64,000 nt of DNA from Rhizobium leguminosarum. GTDB taxonomy: Bacteria > Pseudomonadota > Alphaproteobacteria > Rhizobiales > Rhizobiaceae. The DNA lies in contig NZ_CP016291.1 in the NCBI RefSeq assembly GCF_001679785.1, positions 201,604-265,603 on the forward strand. The letters run 5' to 3'. The position numbers were made by a program, and so were the translations under genes. The notes below the pieces were generated by a model. It had not been told where the DNA came from. It did not search any database and saw only the letters and a list, made by a program, of their open reading frames with translations. Shown here in pieces: positions 43,162 to 52,016 of the stretch; the first letter of the stretch is position 1, and every line of letters begins with the position of its first letter.

Positions 43162-44217
43162 TCATTGCTCCTTTTCGACGATGATGGCGACGGGACCGCC
43201 GCCGGGCGGACCCTGGTGTTCGGCGCCGCCGGACACATAGAGATCGGTAATGCCGAAGATGCCGGCGAGAACGCCGCCGACGAAGGCACGGGCATGGCGG
43301 GTGCCTGCAATATCCGAGTCATCGAGCATCGTGTGGCGCCTGCCGCCGATCCTGCCGGACGGGTCCGGCTCGGCCTTGGCGAGAACCGCCGCCAGCCGGC
43401 TGTTTTCCGGCAGGCGTTCGCGGGCTTTCCTGACGGAATGCGCGTCGATCGCATCCCGCATGACCGCGTGGTCGATCGACAGCGGACCGGACCATTTTGC
43501 GCTCATGCCGAGGACGATGATTTCGTGATCGGTGAGTTCGACCCCGGACGAGGTTGAGGCGCAGCGGGAAAAGAGATCGAAACGTGTGCAGATGTCGGCA
43601 TCGTTGATCGATGTCGCATCTATCTCGCCGAGTGCCACGGCGACGCCGAGAGCCGAAGCGCCGCGCGAGAGGCCCATGGATTTCAGCGTGTCGTGGGTTG
43701 CGACCGTCCTGCCTGCTGCCTCGGCCTCGGCAATCCGGCGCGAGGTGAGCAGCGGACACTTGATCTGCACGAAATGGGCATCGGCGGGATCATCGATGCC
43801 GGCATCCCTCATCGCGGACTTCACGCCTTCGGCAACGAGTAGGATCTGTTCCCGGCGCCCGAGATGTTCGGGGGGCAGCGCGGGGGTACGCGACACACCA
43901 ATGGCCAGCGCCCGTTCGCCCGGGGTTTCTACGGTTTCACGCGCAAAAACCGTCCAATGCGGCGAGAGCGCACCCTCGGTGCCGCCGGACATGATGATCG
44001 AGACGCCGTCGACGCCATATCTACTGAACAATGTCTCGAAGCTGCGGGTGGCATAACCGCGGGTAAAATCATTGACGCAGCCGTTGCCTTCCGTCTTGCC
44101 GAGAACGGCGACGATGTTGTTCGCCTGAAGGCCGCTGGCAAAGAGCGCCTCGACGCCGGCAACGTCATCGGGGCCGTCGGCTGGCACGCGAAAGACATGG
44201 GCACGCAATGACGACAT
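43162..44217 (-). CDS. atzD: Cyanuric acid hydrolase / barbiturase family amidohydrolase
   Basis: This 351-residue ring-opening amidohydrolase of the AtzD/TrzD/barbiturase fold is built of three related domains, each with one Ser/Lys pair. I see SGG at 77-79, SSG at 223-225 and SGG at 329-331, with lysines at 41 (LGKTEGNGC), 153 (QIKCPLL) and about 281. It opens cyanuric acid to carboxybiuret, which loses CO2 to biuret. The next gene upstream is a biuret hydrolase, which favours cyanuric acid over barbituric acid. Start and stop codons touch those of the flanking genes. Confidence 0.9.
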   Translation of the reverse strand: MSSLRAHVFRVPADGPDDVAGVEALFASGLQANNIVAVLGKTEGNGCVNDFTRGYATRSFETLFSRYGVDGVSIIMSGGTEGALSPHWTVFARETVETPGERALAIGVSRTPALPPEHLGRREQILLVAEGVKSAMRDAGIDDPADAHFVQIKCPLLTSRRIAEAEAAGRTVATHDTLKSMGLSRGASALGVAVALGEIDATSINDADICTRFDLFSRCASTSSGVELTDHEIIVLGMSAKWSGPLSIDHAVMRDAIDAHSVRKARERLPENSRLAAVLAKAEPDPSGRIGGRRHTMLDDSDIAGTRHARAFVGGVLAGIFGITDLYVSGGAEHQGPPGGGPVAIIVEKEQ

Positions 44218-44918
44218 CAGGGTAGCGCCTCGACTAGAGCCGCGGAATTGGAGACTGAGCCGAAGACGCCGCCCTGCATCTTCACCATCTTGATGGCGGC
44301 GAGGTGGTTTCCGTAGTCGGTCGCACCACAGCAGTCTTCCAGCAGCAGGCATTCGTAGCCGCGGTCGTTTGCCTCGCGCATCGTCGTCGAGACGCAGACA
44401 TCGGTGGTGATTCCGGTGAGGATAATGTTCTCGATGCGCTTCTGGTTGAGGATGAGTTCGAGGTCGGTGGCGCAGAACGAACCCTTGCCGGGCTTGTCGA
44501 TGATCGTCTCGCCTTCGATCGGGTAGAGTTCGGGGATGATGTCCCAGCCGGGTTCGCCACGCGTCAGGATGCGGCCGCAGGGGCCGGGATCGCCGATGCC
44601 GGCCCCGATCCGCTGCGAGCGCCAGCGTTTGTTGGCCGGCAGATCGGCGAGGTCGGGGCGATGGCCCTCGCGGGTATGGATGATGTGGTAACCCTTGGCC
44701 CGCATGGCGGCAAGCACGCGTTTGATGGGTTCGATCGGCGCCTGCACCAGCGACAGGTCGTAGCCCATGTGGTCGACATAACCGCCCTTGCCGCAGAAAT
44801 CCGTCTGCATGTCGATGATGATGAGGGCGGTATTATCAGGCCTCAGAGCGCCGTTATAGGGCCACGGATACGGATCGGCGTCGATAAAATGCCGTTTGGT
44901 TTCGACCATCGCGTCCAT
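44217..44918 (-). CDS. biuH: Biuret amidohydrolase
   Basis: This 233-residue isochorismatase-family hydrolase converts biuret to allophanate and ammonia. Counting from the second of two adjacent ATGs, the triad falls at Asp36 (IIDMQT), Lys142 (DKPGK) and Cys175 (TDVCVST), the published numbering for the R. leguminosarum bv. viciae 3841 enzyme. The sequence appears nearly identical to it from memory. The gene overlaps the cyanuric acid hydrolase start by one base. Allophanate hydrolase is not in this window, so the last step must be encoded elsewhere. Confidence 0.93.
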   Translation of the reverse strand: MDAMVETKRHFIDADPYPWPYNGALRPDNTALIIIDMQTDFCGKGGYVDHMGYDLSLVQAPIEPIKRVLAAMRAKGYHIIHTREGHRPDLADLPANKRWRSQRIGAGIGDPGPCGRILTRGEPGWDIIPELYPIEGETIIDKPGKGSFCATDLELILNQKRIENIILTGITTDVCVSTTMREANDRGYECLLLEDCCGATDYGNHLAAIKMVKMQGGVFGSVSNSAALVEALP

Positions 44919-44929
44919 CATTCTCTCTC

Positions 44930-45946
44930 CTATTCCGCGGCAGGTTTGAGGGGTTCGCCGTAACGGCGCATCGGCTTGTCAAATCCGCAGGACGTGCCGT
45001 CCTTGACCTTTATCTCGTCTTCCCATGGCAGGCGGTATTTGCCGGCGACAAGGTCGTGCATGTAGGTGTAGGGCGCATCCTGGGCGCCGCCCGCGACAGC
45101 GACATAGCCGCGATGGCCGAACTGGTAGATATTGTTCTCCACGCCCCAGCCGAGCCGGGCCTCGCGCACCAGGTCGGGACGCACCTCTGCGGTGATGATC
45201 TCGTTGACGCGGCCGGAGGTGCCGTGGGCGATGATCGTGCCATCGAAATTGCAGATCATGCCTTCGCCCATGGAATCGAACGTGCCGTCCGAGCCGCACA
45301 TGCAGACATTCGCGGTAACCATCAGGTTGCAGAAGGCGTTGGCCTGGTTGGTGAAGCGCCAGGCGTCGCGGATCGGCGCCGTGTAGCCCGCGGTGCGGAT
45401 CATGATTTCGGCGCCCTTATAGGCGCATTCGCGCGCCATCTCCGGGAACATGCCGTCATGGCAGATGATCAGCGCGAGCTTGGCGCCCCGCGGGCCCTTG
45501 ATGACAGGGATGCCAAGATCGCCGGGCTCCCAGGGCTCGACGGGGATCCAGGGATGCATCTTGCGGTAATAGAGCTTCAACTCGCCCTGATCGTCGATGA
45601 CGATGCCGGAATTGTAGGGCATGGCCCCAGGGTTCAGCTCCATGATCGAGAAGCAGCCCCAGATCCGGTTGTCCCTGCAGGCTTGCCTGAAGGCCGCGAC
45701 CTCTGGCCCGTCGAGCGTGCACATGATCTCCGGATTGATGTCCATGGAAAGGCCGTGCAGCGCGTATTCGGGAAAGACGACGAGGTCCATGCCCGGCTGG
45801 TTGCGCCGCGCTTTGGCCACCAGATCGACGATCACCTGCGTCTGTTTTGCCAAGTCCGCTTTGGTGACGGTCACCGGCAGCTGGAGCTGTACCAGGCCGA
45901 TACCGACGCCGTGTTCGGATTTGTTGAGACCGCCAAGTCCGTTCAT
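44930..45946 (-). CDS. amiF: Formamidase-like nitrilase-superfamily amidase
   Basis: This 338-residue aliphatic amidase/formamidase of the AmiF type has catalytic Glu60 (VFPEYALHG), Lys129 (YRKMHPW) and Cys162 (ICHDGMFPE). It should hydrolyse formamide to formate and ammonia. The conserved C-terminal region [19 protein letters not shown] is typical. It lies between the BMP-type permeases and the biuret hydrolase, so ammonia release fits a nitrogen-scavenging operon. It is not part of the textbook cyanuric acid path. Confidence 0.86.
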   Translation of the reverse strand: MNGLGGLNKSEHGVGIGLVQLQLPVTVTKADLAKQTQVIVDLVAKARRNQPGMDLVVFPEYALHGLSMDINPEIMCTLDGPEVAAFRQACRDNRIWGCFSIMELNPGAMPYNSGIVIDDQGELKLYYRKMHPWIPVEPWEPGDLGIPVIKGPRGAKLALIICHDGMFPEMARECAYKGAEIMIRTAGYTAPIRDAWRFTNQANAFCNLMVTANVCMCGSDGTFDSMGEGMICNFDGTIIAHGTSGRVNEIITAEVRPDLVREARLGWGVENNIYQFGHRGYVAVAGGAQDAPYTYMHDLVAGKYRLPWEDEIKVKDGTSCGFDKPMRRYGEPLKPAAE

Positions 45947-45958
45947 CGGAATGCTCCA

Positions 45959-46885
45959 TTATTTCGTGAGCGACAGCGCACCCGGCGCACCGGCGAGCGA
46001 GCGGGTGGGCGAGGAGGTGGCGATCAGGATGATGAGGGTGAGCACGTAAGGCGCGGCGTAAAAAAGGTAGTAGCCTTGTGTGACGCCGACCGATTGCAGC
46101 GCCGGGCCGAGCGCGCCGGCACCGCCGAAAAGCAGGGCAGCGAGGAAGCAGCCGATCGGGTTCCAGCGGGCGAAGATGACGAGGGCCACGGCCATCAGGC
46201 CCTGGCCCGACGAGATGCCTTCGTTCCATGAGCCCGGATAATAGAGCGAGAGATAGGCGCCACCGATTGCCGCCAGCGAGCCGCCCACTGCCGTCGCCAG
46301 CAGGCGAACCCGGTCGGGGTGGATGCCCATGGCCCGGGCCGCGTCGGTGCTGTCGCCGACGACGCGCAGGATCAGGCCGATGCGGGTGTTCTTGAAGGCC
46401 CAGAACAGGAAGAGGGCAAGTGCCGCGCCGATGAAAAACAGCACGTTGATATTGAGCGCCGCCTGGATCTGCGGCGTGCTCGACCAGCCGCCGAGCGGGA
46501 TCGAGGGCAGTTTCGGCGCCACCGGCTGGATGAAGGATTTGCCGAGGAAAAACGCCATGCCGAGACCGAACTGCATCATGGCGATGCCGATGGCAATGTC
46601 GTTGACCTTCGGGAGCTTGCAGATCCAGCCGTGGATGAGGCCGAAGATCGCGCCTGCCGCCATTGCGGCCAGCACGCCAAGGGTCGGCGAGCCGGTGATG
46701 ACGGCGACCGCATAGGCCGTCATGGCGCCGAAGACGAGCGTGCCTTCCAGGCCGAGATTGATGCGGCCGGAGCGCTCGGTGATCGTTTCGCCGAGGCTGA
46801 CGAAGATGAAGGGGGTGGAAACGCGGATGGCGCCCGCGAAGATCGCCAGCGGCACGCCCCAGATGCCGATGCCTGTCTCTTCCAT
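45959..46885 (-). CDS. BMP-family ABC permease (second), cyanuric acid operon
   Basis: This 308-residue inner-membrane permease has about eight to nine helices and the family block SLGETITERSGRINLGLEGT near residue 35. It pairs with the other permease, whose stop touches its start. I chose the ATG at 46885 because it gives the family-typical beginning. With the double ATPase and BMP-type binding protein it forms a nucleobase-like uptake system, plausibly for cyanuric acid, which resembles uracil in shape. Confidence 0.87.
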   Translation of the reverse strand: MEETGIGIWGVPLAIFAGAIRVSTPFIFVSLGETITERSGRINLGLEGTLVFGAMTAYAVAVITGSPTLGVLAAMAAGAIFGLIHGWICKLPKVNDIAIGIAMMQFGLGMAFFLGKSFIQPVAPKLPSIPLGGWSSTPQIQAALNINVLFFIGAALALFLFWAFKNTRIGLILRVVGDSTDAARAMGIHPDRVRLLATAVGGSLAAIGGAYLSLYYPGSWNEGISSGQGLMAVALVIFARWNPIGCFLAALLFGGAGALGPALQSVGVTQGYYLFYAAPYVLTLIILIATSSPTRSLAGAPGALSLTK

Positions 46886-48012
46886 CAGAGGCTCCTTTTC
46901 CAGAGGTCGGGATTGAAGATCTTGAAGCGGCCGTAGAAGGTCTCGCAGAACAGAATGACGATGAAGAGCGTGCCCTGCAGCACCAGAACCGTCGCATCCG
47001 GCAGGCCCATGCGCCGCTGGATGAGGCCGCCCGAGGCGTCGATGCCGCCGAGCAGGATCGCCACCGGAATGATCGCCAGCGGATTGTGCCTGGCGAGGAA
47101 GGCGACGAGGATGCCGGTATAACCATAGCCGGCCGCAAGCGAGGCGTTGGCACTTCCCTGCACCGCCGCCACTTCGATCATGCCCGCCAGGCCGGCAAAA
47201 CTGCCGGCAAGCGCGGTAAATCCGGCGATCAGCTTGCCGACCGGCAGCCCCTGGATCTGGGCGGCGCGCACGTTGCCGCCGGCGATGCGGGCGGCAAAAC
47301 CGTAGCTCGTCGCCTCGATCACGATCCAGGAGACCACGCAGGCGAGGATGCCGATGACCAGGCCCCAATGCACGTCCATGCCGGGAATATTGCCGAGCAT
47401 ATATTCCGCCGGCAGTGGCCTGGTCGACGGCTTGTTGAGGCTTGCCGGATCGCGCAGCAGCCCTTCGACGAACTGGTTCATCAGGGCAATGGCGATATAG
47501 GAGAGCAGCAGCGACGAGATGGTTTCGTTGACGCCGCGATAGTGGCGCAGGAAACCGGCAAGGCCGATCCAGATGCCGCCGACCACCATGGCGGCGATCG
47601 CCATCAGAATGAGGGTGAGGAAGACAGGCGCGGTGCCGGCGAGCGGCAGAGCCATGGCCGCGGCGGCAACGCCGCCCAGCACGACCGCTCCTTCCCCGCC
47701 GATGATGACGAGGCCGAGACGGGCGGGCAGGGCGACGCAGAGTGCCGTCAGGAGAAGGGGTGCGGCACGACTTAAGCTGTTCTGCACCGAAAACCAGCTG
47801 CCGAAGCCGCCGGTATACATCAGTTGAAAGAGGGTGGCCGGCGACTTGCCGACCGCCAGGATGAAGAGGGAGAAGAGCGCAAGACCGATCAGGATGGCCG
47901 CAAGGCCGATGACAACAGGCTCGGCCCGCCGCGCGATCCATTCGAGGACGGGGCGCAGGGAAGCCGGTTTTTCCGCGATGGCTATTGCGGGATCATTGGC
48001 CTCGATGGTCAT
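46885..48012 (-). CDS. BMP-family ABC permease (first), cyanuric acid operon
   Basis: This 375-residue permease has an N-terminal cytoplasmic extension and about ten helices. Family motifs are LVIIGGEGAVVLGG and the GYGYTGILVAFLARHNP region. It starts 20 bases after the binding-protein gene and overlaps the second permease by one base. It is the partner subunit of the same transporter. Confidence 0.87.
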   Translation of the reverse strand: MTIEANDPAIAIAEKPASLRPVLEWIARRAEPVVIGLAAILIGLALFSLFILAVGKSPATLFQLMYTGGFGSWFSVQNSLSRAAPLLLTALCVALPARLGLVIIGGEGAVVLGGVAAAAMALPLAGTAPVFLTLILMAIAAMVVGGIWIGLAGFLRHYRGVNETISSLLLSYIAIALMNQFVEGLLRDPASLNKPSTRPLPAEYMLGNIPGMDVHWGLVIGILACVVSWIVIEATSYGFAARIAGGNVRAAQIQGLPVGKLIAGFTALAGSFAGLAGMIEVAAVQGSANASLAAGYGYTGILVAFLARHNPLAIIPVAILLGGIDASGGLIQRRMGLPDATVLVLQGTLFIVILFCETFYGRFKIFNPDLWKRSL

Positions 48013-48032
48013 GGCGCTTCTCCCTTCGCGGT

Positions 48033-49160
48033 TTACGCCGTGGACCCGACGACGCCCTCGACCAGATAATTCATGCTTTCGAGCTCGATCGCGTCTTCGG
48101 CGTAGCTCTTGTCGGCAGCCACGACGGTGTCGCCCTGGTTGTCCTTCAACGGTCCCTTGAAGACCGAGAAACCGCCCTTCATCATGTCGGCCTGCGTGGC
48201 TTCGAAGGCCTTGCGGCCCTCGGCGGACACAGCGGGGCCAAGCGCGCTCATCTTCACGAAGCCGTCCTTCAGGCCGCCACGCACGAAATTGCCGAGCTTT
48301 TCGCCGGCCTGCGCCTTCTTGACGAAGTCGCCGTAGACGTTGCCCCAGGCCCATTCGGCGCCGGTGAGGTATTTTTCGGGAGCAAGCGGGCTCTGGTTGG
48401 CGTGATAGCCGCAGACGAAGGCGCCGCGGCCGGCAGCCGTCTCGACAACCACTTTGGGGCTGTCGACGTGGCAGGTGATGACGTCGGCGCCCTGGTCGAC
48501 CAGCGCATTGGTGGCTTCGGCCTCCTTGACGGCAAGAGACCATTCGCCGGTGAAGATCACCTGGCAGGTGATACCAGGATCGACTGTGCGCGCGCCAAGC
48601 AGGAAGGCGTTGATATTCTGCAGAACCTGCGGGATCGGCTTGGCGGCGACGAAGCCGATCTTCTTGCTCTTCGTCGCATGGCCGGCGGCAATGCCGTTCA
48701 GATACTGGCCCTGGAAGATATAGCCGAAATAGGAGCCCGTATTGGCCGGGTTCTTGCTTTCCTGCCAGAGGCCGCCGCAGTGGCGGAACTGGACGTCGGG
48801 ATGTTTGGCGGCCACGGCCAGCATGTGGGGGTCGAAGTAGCCGAAGGAGGTCGGAAAGAGCAGGGTCGCGCCATCCAGATTGATCATGGATTCCATCGTC
48901 TTCTGGACGTCGACGGTCTCCGGCACGTTCTCTTCTTCGACCAGCGTCACACCAGGCATCGCCTTGATGACGGCCGCACCTTCGGCATGCGCCTGGTTGT
49001 AGCCGTAGTCGTCCTTGGGGCCGACATAGATGAAGCCGACGGTCAGCGCGGTTTGGGCTGTGGCGGAGGAGGCGATCAGACCCGGCATGGCGCCGGCAAG
49101 CGCACCGGCAGCGGAAGCCTGGAGGAAATTGCGGCGGTTCATAGAAAGGAGTTTGGTCAT
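48033..49160 (-). CDS. BMP-family substrate-binding protein, cyanuric acid operon
   Basis: This 375-residue basic membrane protein (PnrA-like) has a twin-arginine leader (NRRNFLQ at about 8-14, hydrophobic core to about 33, cleavage near ATAQ). The mature part has the family IYVGPKDDYGYNQAH and TGSYFGYIFQGQYLNG blocks. The family binds nucleosides or nucleobase-like rings. As first gene of the operon, behind a sigma-54 promoter, it is the candidate cyanuric acid (or barbiturate) receptor. Confidence 0.88.
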   Translation of the reverse strand: MTKLLSMNRRNFLQASAAGALAGAMPGLIASSATAQTALTVGFIYVGPKDDYGYNQAHAEGAAVIKAMPGVTLVEEENVPETVDVQKTMESMINLDGATLLFPTSFGYFDPHMLAVAAKHPDVQFRHCGGLWQESKNPANTGSYFGYIFQGQYLNGIAAGHATKSKKIGFVAAKPIPQVLQNINAFLLGARTVDPGITCQVIFTGEWSLAVKEAEATNALVDQGADVITCHVDSPKVVVETAAGRGAFVCGYHANQSPLAPEKYLTGAEWAWGNVYGDFVKKAQAGEKLGNFVRGGLKDGFVKMSALGPAVSAEGRKAFEATQADMMKGGFSVFKGPLKDNQGDTVVAADKSYAEDAIELESMNYLVEGVVGSTA

Positions 49161-49214
49161 CGGAAATGCTCCTTGCGGCGCTGGGCCGGTTGCGAACGGG
49201 TACAGAAAAGTGCA

Positions 49215-49231
49215 TGCAATGCATGTGCCAG
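49215..49231 (-). promoter_or_regulatory. Sigma-54 promoter of the cyanuric acid operon
   Basis: Read on the minus strand, CTGGCACATGCATTGCA has the -24 GG and -12 GC separated by exactly ten bases (TGGCAC-N5-TTGC). It lies 55-71 bases upstream of the binding-protein start, giving a leader of about 45 bases. Sigma-54 control implies an activator such as NtrC and nitrogen-limitation response. The same bases contain the inverted repeat CATGCA-A-TGCATG. Confidence 0.75.
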
Positions 49232-49290
49232 AAATTAATCTATTGTTTTTTATAGTTTATCCGTTACAGCAAGACTTGCGCATTGCAAAG

Positions 49291-49474
49291 TGCATACAGA
49301 TTGATCGAATTCTTGCGTAAAAAGTAATCAATAGATATTTCTTGTTCATTGTGACTGCGTAGTTGGCACAAAGTCGAGTTACCCGAGGTATCTCGTGCAT
49401 CAGAAAGCGAAAATTTAACAATATCTTCGCCACCCGATTTGACTTATCAAGTCTCGAACTGCATCTGTATGCAG
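49291..49474. promoter_or_regulatory. Putative GntR operators in the divergent region
   Basis: CTGCAT-CTGT-ATGCAG (49459-49474) is a perfect six-base inverted repeat 27 bases before the GntR start, and its CTGTATGCA half recurs inverted as TGCATACAG at 49291-49299. Such sites suit FCD-type GntR proteins, suggesting autoregulation and control of the facing operon. Otherwise 49161-49500 is AT-rich and has no gene. Confidence 0.5.
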
Positions 49475-49500
49475 AGTGTTGATGTGAGCAGATTCGTATC

Positions 49501-50175
49501 GTGAAGCAGACCAGGCGCAGAGAAGTGATCCGTACCGGAACCACCGTCGAACAGATGGTGCGAGCGATTGCCGACATGATCGTCACAGGTGAAATCCTGC
49601 CGGGCGCGAAGCTGGACGAGGTGTCGCTTGCGGTTCGTTTCGACGTTTCTCGCACGCCGGTGCGCGAGGCTTTGCGTGAGTTGGGCGCCATGGGGCTGGT
49701 CGCCCGTGAGCCGAACCGCAGTGCCGTCGTGACCAATGTCACCGAGGCCTATCTGCATTCGATGTTCGAGGCGATGGCTGAGCTCGAAGCGATCTGCGCC
49801 AGGCTCTCGGCCGAGCGTATGACGGTCGATGAACGGCGCGCGCTGGAGTTGGAGCATCGGGAATCGGTGAGGCTCGTGCATGCCGGCGCGGAAGAAGAAT
49901 ATTCGGCGCACAACACCGAATTTCACACCCGGCTTTATCGCGGCGCGCATAATGATCATGTCTTCGAGATGGTGACCCAGACACGGGCGCGGCTCGCGCC
50001 TTTTCGGCGGGCGCAGTTCCGCCTGCCCGGGCGTCTGGCAAAATCCTATGAGGAGCACGGCCGGATCGTCACCGCGATCATGCGCGCGGACGCCGCCGCC
50101 GCCGGGCAGGCGGCATATTCCCATGTGGAAATTGTCAGCGATGCCAGCGCGGTCTTTGCAACGCCCGGGGAGTAA
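49501..50175 (+). CDS. GntR-family regulator, FCD subfamily
   Basis: This 224-residue regulator has an N-terminal winged helix (LDEVSLAVRFDVSRTPVREALREL) and a helical FCD effector domain with metal-ligand histidines in EFHTRLYRGAHN and ASYSH-like positions near the end. Translation starts at GTG 49501. It is divergent from the cyanuric acid operon and probably responds to its substrate or product, adding a specific control to the sigma-54 nitrogen control. Confidence 0.86.
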   Translation: MKQTRRREVIRTGTTVEQMVRAIADMIVTGEILPGAKLDEVSLAVRFDVSRTPVREALRELGAMGLVAREPNRSAVVTNVTEAYLHSMFEAMAELEAICARLSAERMTVDERRALELEHRESVRLVHAGAEEEYSAHNTEFHTRLYRGAHNDHVFEMVTQTRARLAPFRRAQFRLPGRLAKSYEEHGRIVTAIMRADAAAAGQAAYSHVEIVSDASAVFATPGE

Positions 50176-50258
50176 AGAGGGCGCGACGCCCGAAATCAGG
50201 CGCCGCTACGAAGGCGAGAAAACCACGACCGGCAAACGCCGCGGTTATTTCCCGGTCT

Positions 50259-51056
50259 CTACTCCGCCGCTTCGATGAAGCGGTGGCGTTCGTAGAGGAA
50301 CTTCAGCACGGCTTCACGGCATTTGAGATATGTCCGATCGGAGGCGAGTTCGATGCGATTGCGGGGACGGGGCATGATCACATCGAGCACTTCGCCGATG
50401 CGGGCCGCCGGGCCGTTGGTCATCATCACGATGCGATCGGACAGCAGCACCGCCTCATCGACATCATGGGTGATCATCACCATCGTGTTGCCAAGCCGGG
50501 CGTGGATTTCCATCACCGCGTCCTGCAGATGAGCGCGGGTCAGAGCATCGAGCGCGCCGAAGGGTTCGTCGAGCAGCAGGATTTTCGGTTCCATTGCAAG
50601 CGCGCGGGCGATGCCGACGCGCTGTTTCATGCCGCCTGAAATTTCCGAAGGCCGCTTATCCCTCGCATGCGCCATCTGCACGAGGTCGAGGTTGGCCATC
50701 ACCCACTCATGCCGCTCGGCCTTGGTCTTCGTTCGGTTGAAGAGTTTGGAGACGGCGAGATTGACGTTCTCGTAAACCGTCAGCCAGGGCAGCAGCGAGT
50801 GGTTCTGGAAGACGACGGCGCGCTCCGGACCGGGGCCGTTGACCTCACGGTTTTCAAGGAGCACGGCGCCTGCCGAAACCGGGGTCAGGCCGGCGATGAG
50901 GTTGAGCAGGGTGGACTTGCCGCAGCCCGAATGACCGATGATCGAGACGAATTCGCCCGCGGAAATCGTCAGGTTGATGTCCTTCAGGACCTCGGCGCGC
51001 ACGCCGCCCCGATCGAAGTGTTTGTCGATATGGTCGAGCTTCAGATAGGCGTTCAT
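50259..51056 (-). CDS. nrtC: Nitrate-type ABC transporter ATPase
   Basis: This 265-residue ATPase of the NrtD/TauB/SsuB class has Walker A GHSGCGKST, signature ISGGMKQR and Walker B LLLDEPFGALD. The long NrtC C-terminal binding-protein-like extension is absent, so it is the single-domain form. It drives nitrate (or nitrite/cyanate) import with the neighbouring permease and binding protein, the order being binding protein, permease, ATPase. Confidence 0.86.
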   Translation of the reverse strand: MNAYLKLDHIDKHFDRGGVRAEVLKDINLTISAGEFVSIIGHSGCGKSTLLNLIAGLTPVSAGAVLLENREVNGPGPERAVVFQNHSLLPWLTVYENVNLAVSKLFNRTKTKAERHEWVMANLDLVQMAHARDKRPSEISGGMKQRVGIARALAMEPKILLLDEPFGALDALTRAHLQDAVMEIHARLGNTMVMITHDVDEAVLLSDRIVMMTNGPAARIGEVLDVIMPRPRNRIELASDRTYLKCREAVLKFLYERHRFIEAAE

Positions 51057-51067
51057 AGGTGCGTTCC

Positions 51068-51961
51068 TCAGTTGGCCATGGCGCCGCGGGTGATGAGTTT
51101 GCCGAGAGCTGCCACCAGCTTGTCGAGGGCGAAGCCGACGATGCCGATATAGGCGAGCGCGACGATGATGTCCGGAAGGCGCGACGAGTTCCATGCGTCC
51201 CAGATGAAGAAGCCGATACCGACGCCGCCCGTCAGCATTTCGGCCGCGACGATGGCGAGCCAGGAGAGGCCGACGCCGATCCTGAGGCCGGTGAAGATGT
51301 AAGGCGCTGCCGAAGGCAGCATGATCTTCCAGAAAAACTCGAACTGGTTGAGGCGCAGCACCTCGGCGACATTGCGGTAATCCTGCGGAATATTGCGGAC
51401 GCCGACGGCGGTGTTGATGATCACCGGCCAGATCGACGTGATGAAGATCACGAAGATCGCCGAGGGGTTGGAATCCTGGAAGGCTGCGAGCGACAGCGGC
51501 AGCCAGGCGAGCGGCGGAACCGTGCGCAGCACCTGGAAGATCGGATCGAGGCCACGCATCGCCCAGACCGACTGGCCGATGATCGCCCCGATGATGACGC
51601 CGGTGACCGCGGCAAGCCCAAAGCCATAGAGAACGCGCTGCAGCGAAATGAGCACGCGCCAGCCGAGCCCGATATCCTGGGAGCCGTAGTTGAAAAACGG
51701 ATAGGCGATCAGGTCATAACTATCCTGCCAGACCCGATGCGGCGAGGGCAAAGACGCATCCGCCGACGAACAGAGCACCTGCCAGACGAGCAGGATGAGT
51801 GCCAGCACGACGACTGGCGGAACGACATTACGAAGGGCGGTCAGTGCCGCTCGACGAAAATCGATCCGCGATCCGTGCTTGCCGGAAAATGGCAGAACCT
51901 TTGCCGCCGGCGTGGCAGGCGCGGCCATGGAGGGATTTTCTTTATTTGCCAGGGCGGACAT
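51068..51961 (-). CDS. nrtB: Nitrate-type ABC permease
   Basis: This permease of about 297 residues has some six helices and the family coupling motif QDYRNVAEVLRLNQFEFFWKI. It carries RTVPPLAWLPLSLAAF, characteristic of nitrate/sulfonate/taurine permeases. I chose the ATG at 51961, eight bases after GGAG. It lies 55 bases downstream of the binding-protein gene. Confidence 0.86.
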   Translation of the reverse strand: MSALANKENPSMAAPATPAAKVLPFSGKHGSRIDFRRAALTALRNVVPPVVVLALILLVWQVLCSSADASLPSPHRVWQDSYDLIAYPFFNYGSQDIGLGWRVLISLQRVLYGFGLAAVTGVIIGAIIGQSVWAMRGLDPIFQVLRTVPPLAWLPLSLAAFQDSNPSAIFVIFITSIWPVIINTAVGVRNIPQDYRNVAEVLRLNQFEFFWKIMLPSAAPYIFTGLRIGVGLSWLAIVAAEMLTGGVGIGFFIWDAWNSSRLPDIIVALAYIGIVGFALDKLVAALGKLITRGAMAN

Positions 51962-52016
51962 CAACGTGCTCCTCACGTGAGTGAAAGGCCGGCGCGCCGG
52001 AGCGCGCCGGAGCGGG

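Noticed and set aside
45456..47153. Minus-strand 565-codon frame overlapping the formamidase and permease genes in another frame
   Set aside because: Its Arg/Pro/Ser-rich translation is a frame shadow of two recognised genes.
49213..49225. Inverted repeat CATGCA-A-TGCATG as an independent operator
   Set aside because: Most of it is already explained by the -12 part of the sigma-54 promoter, so a separate protein site is not required, though overlap with GntR binding remains possible.
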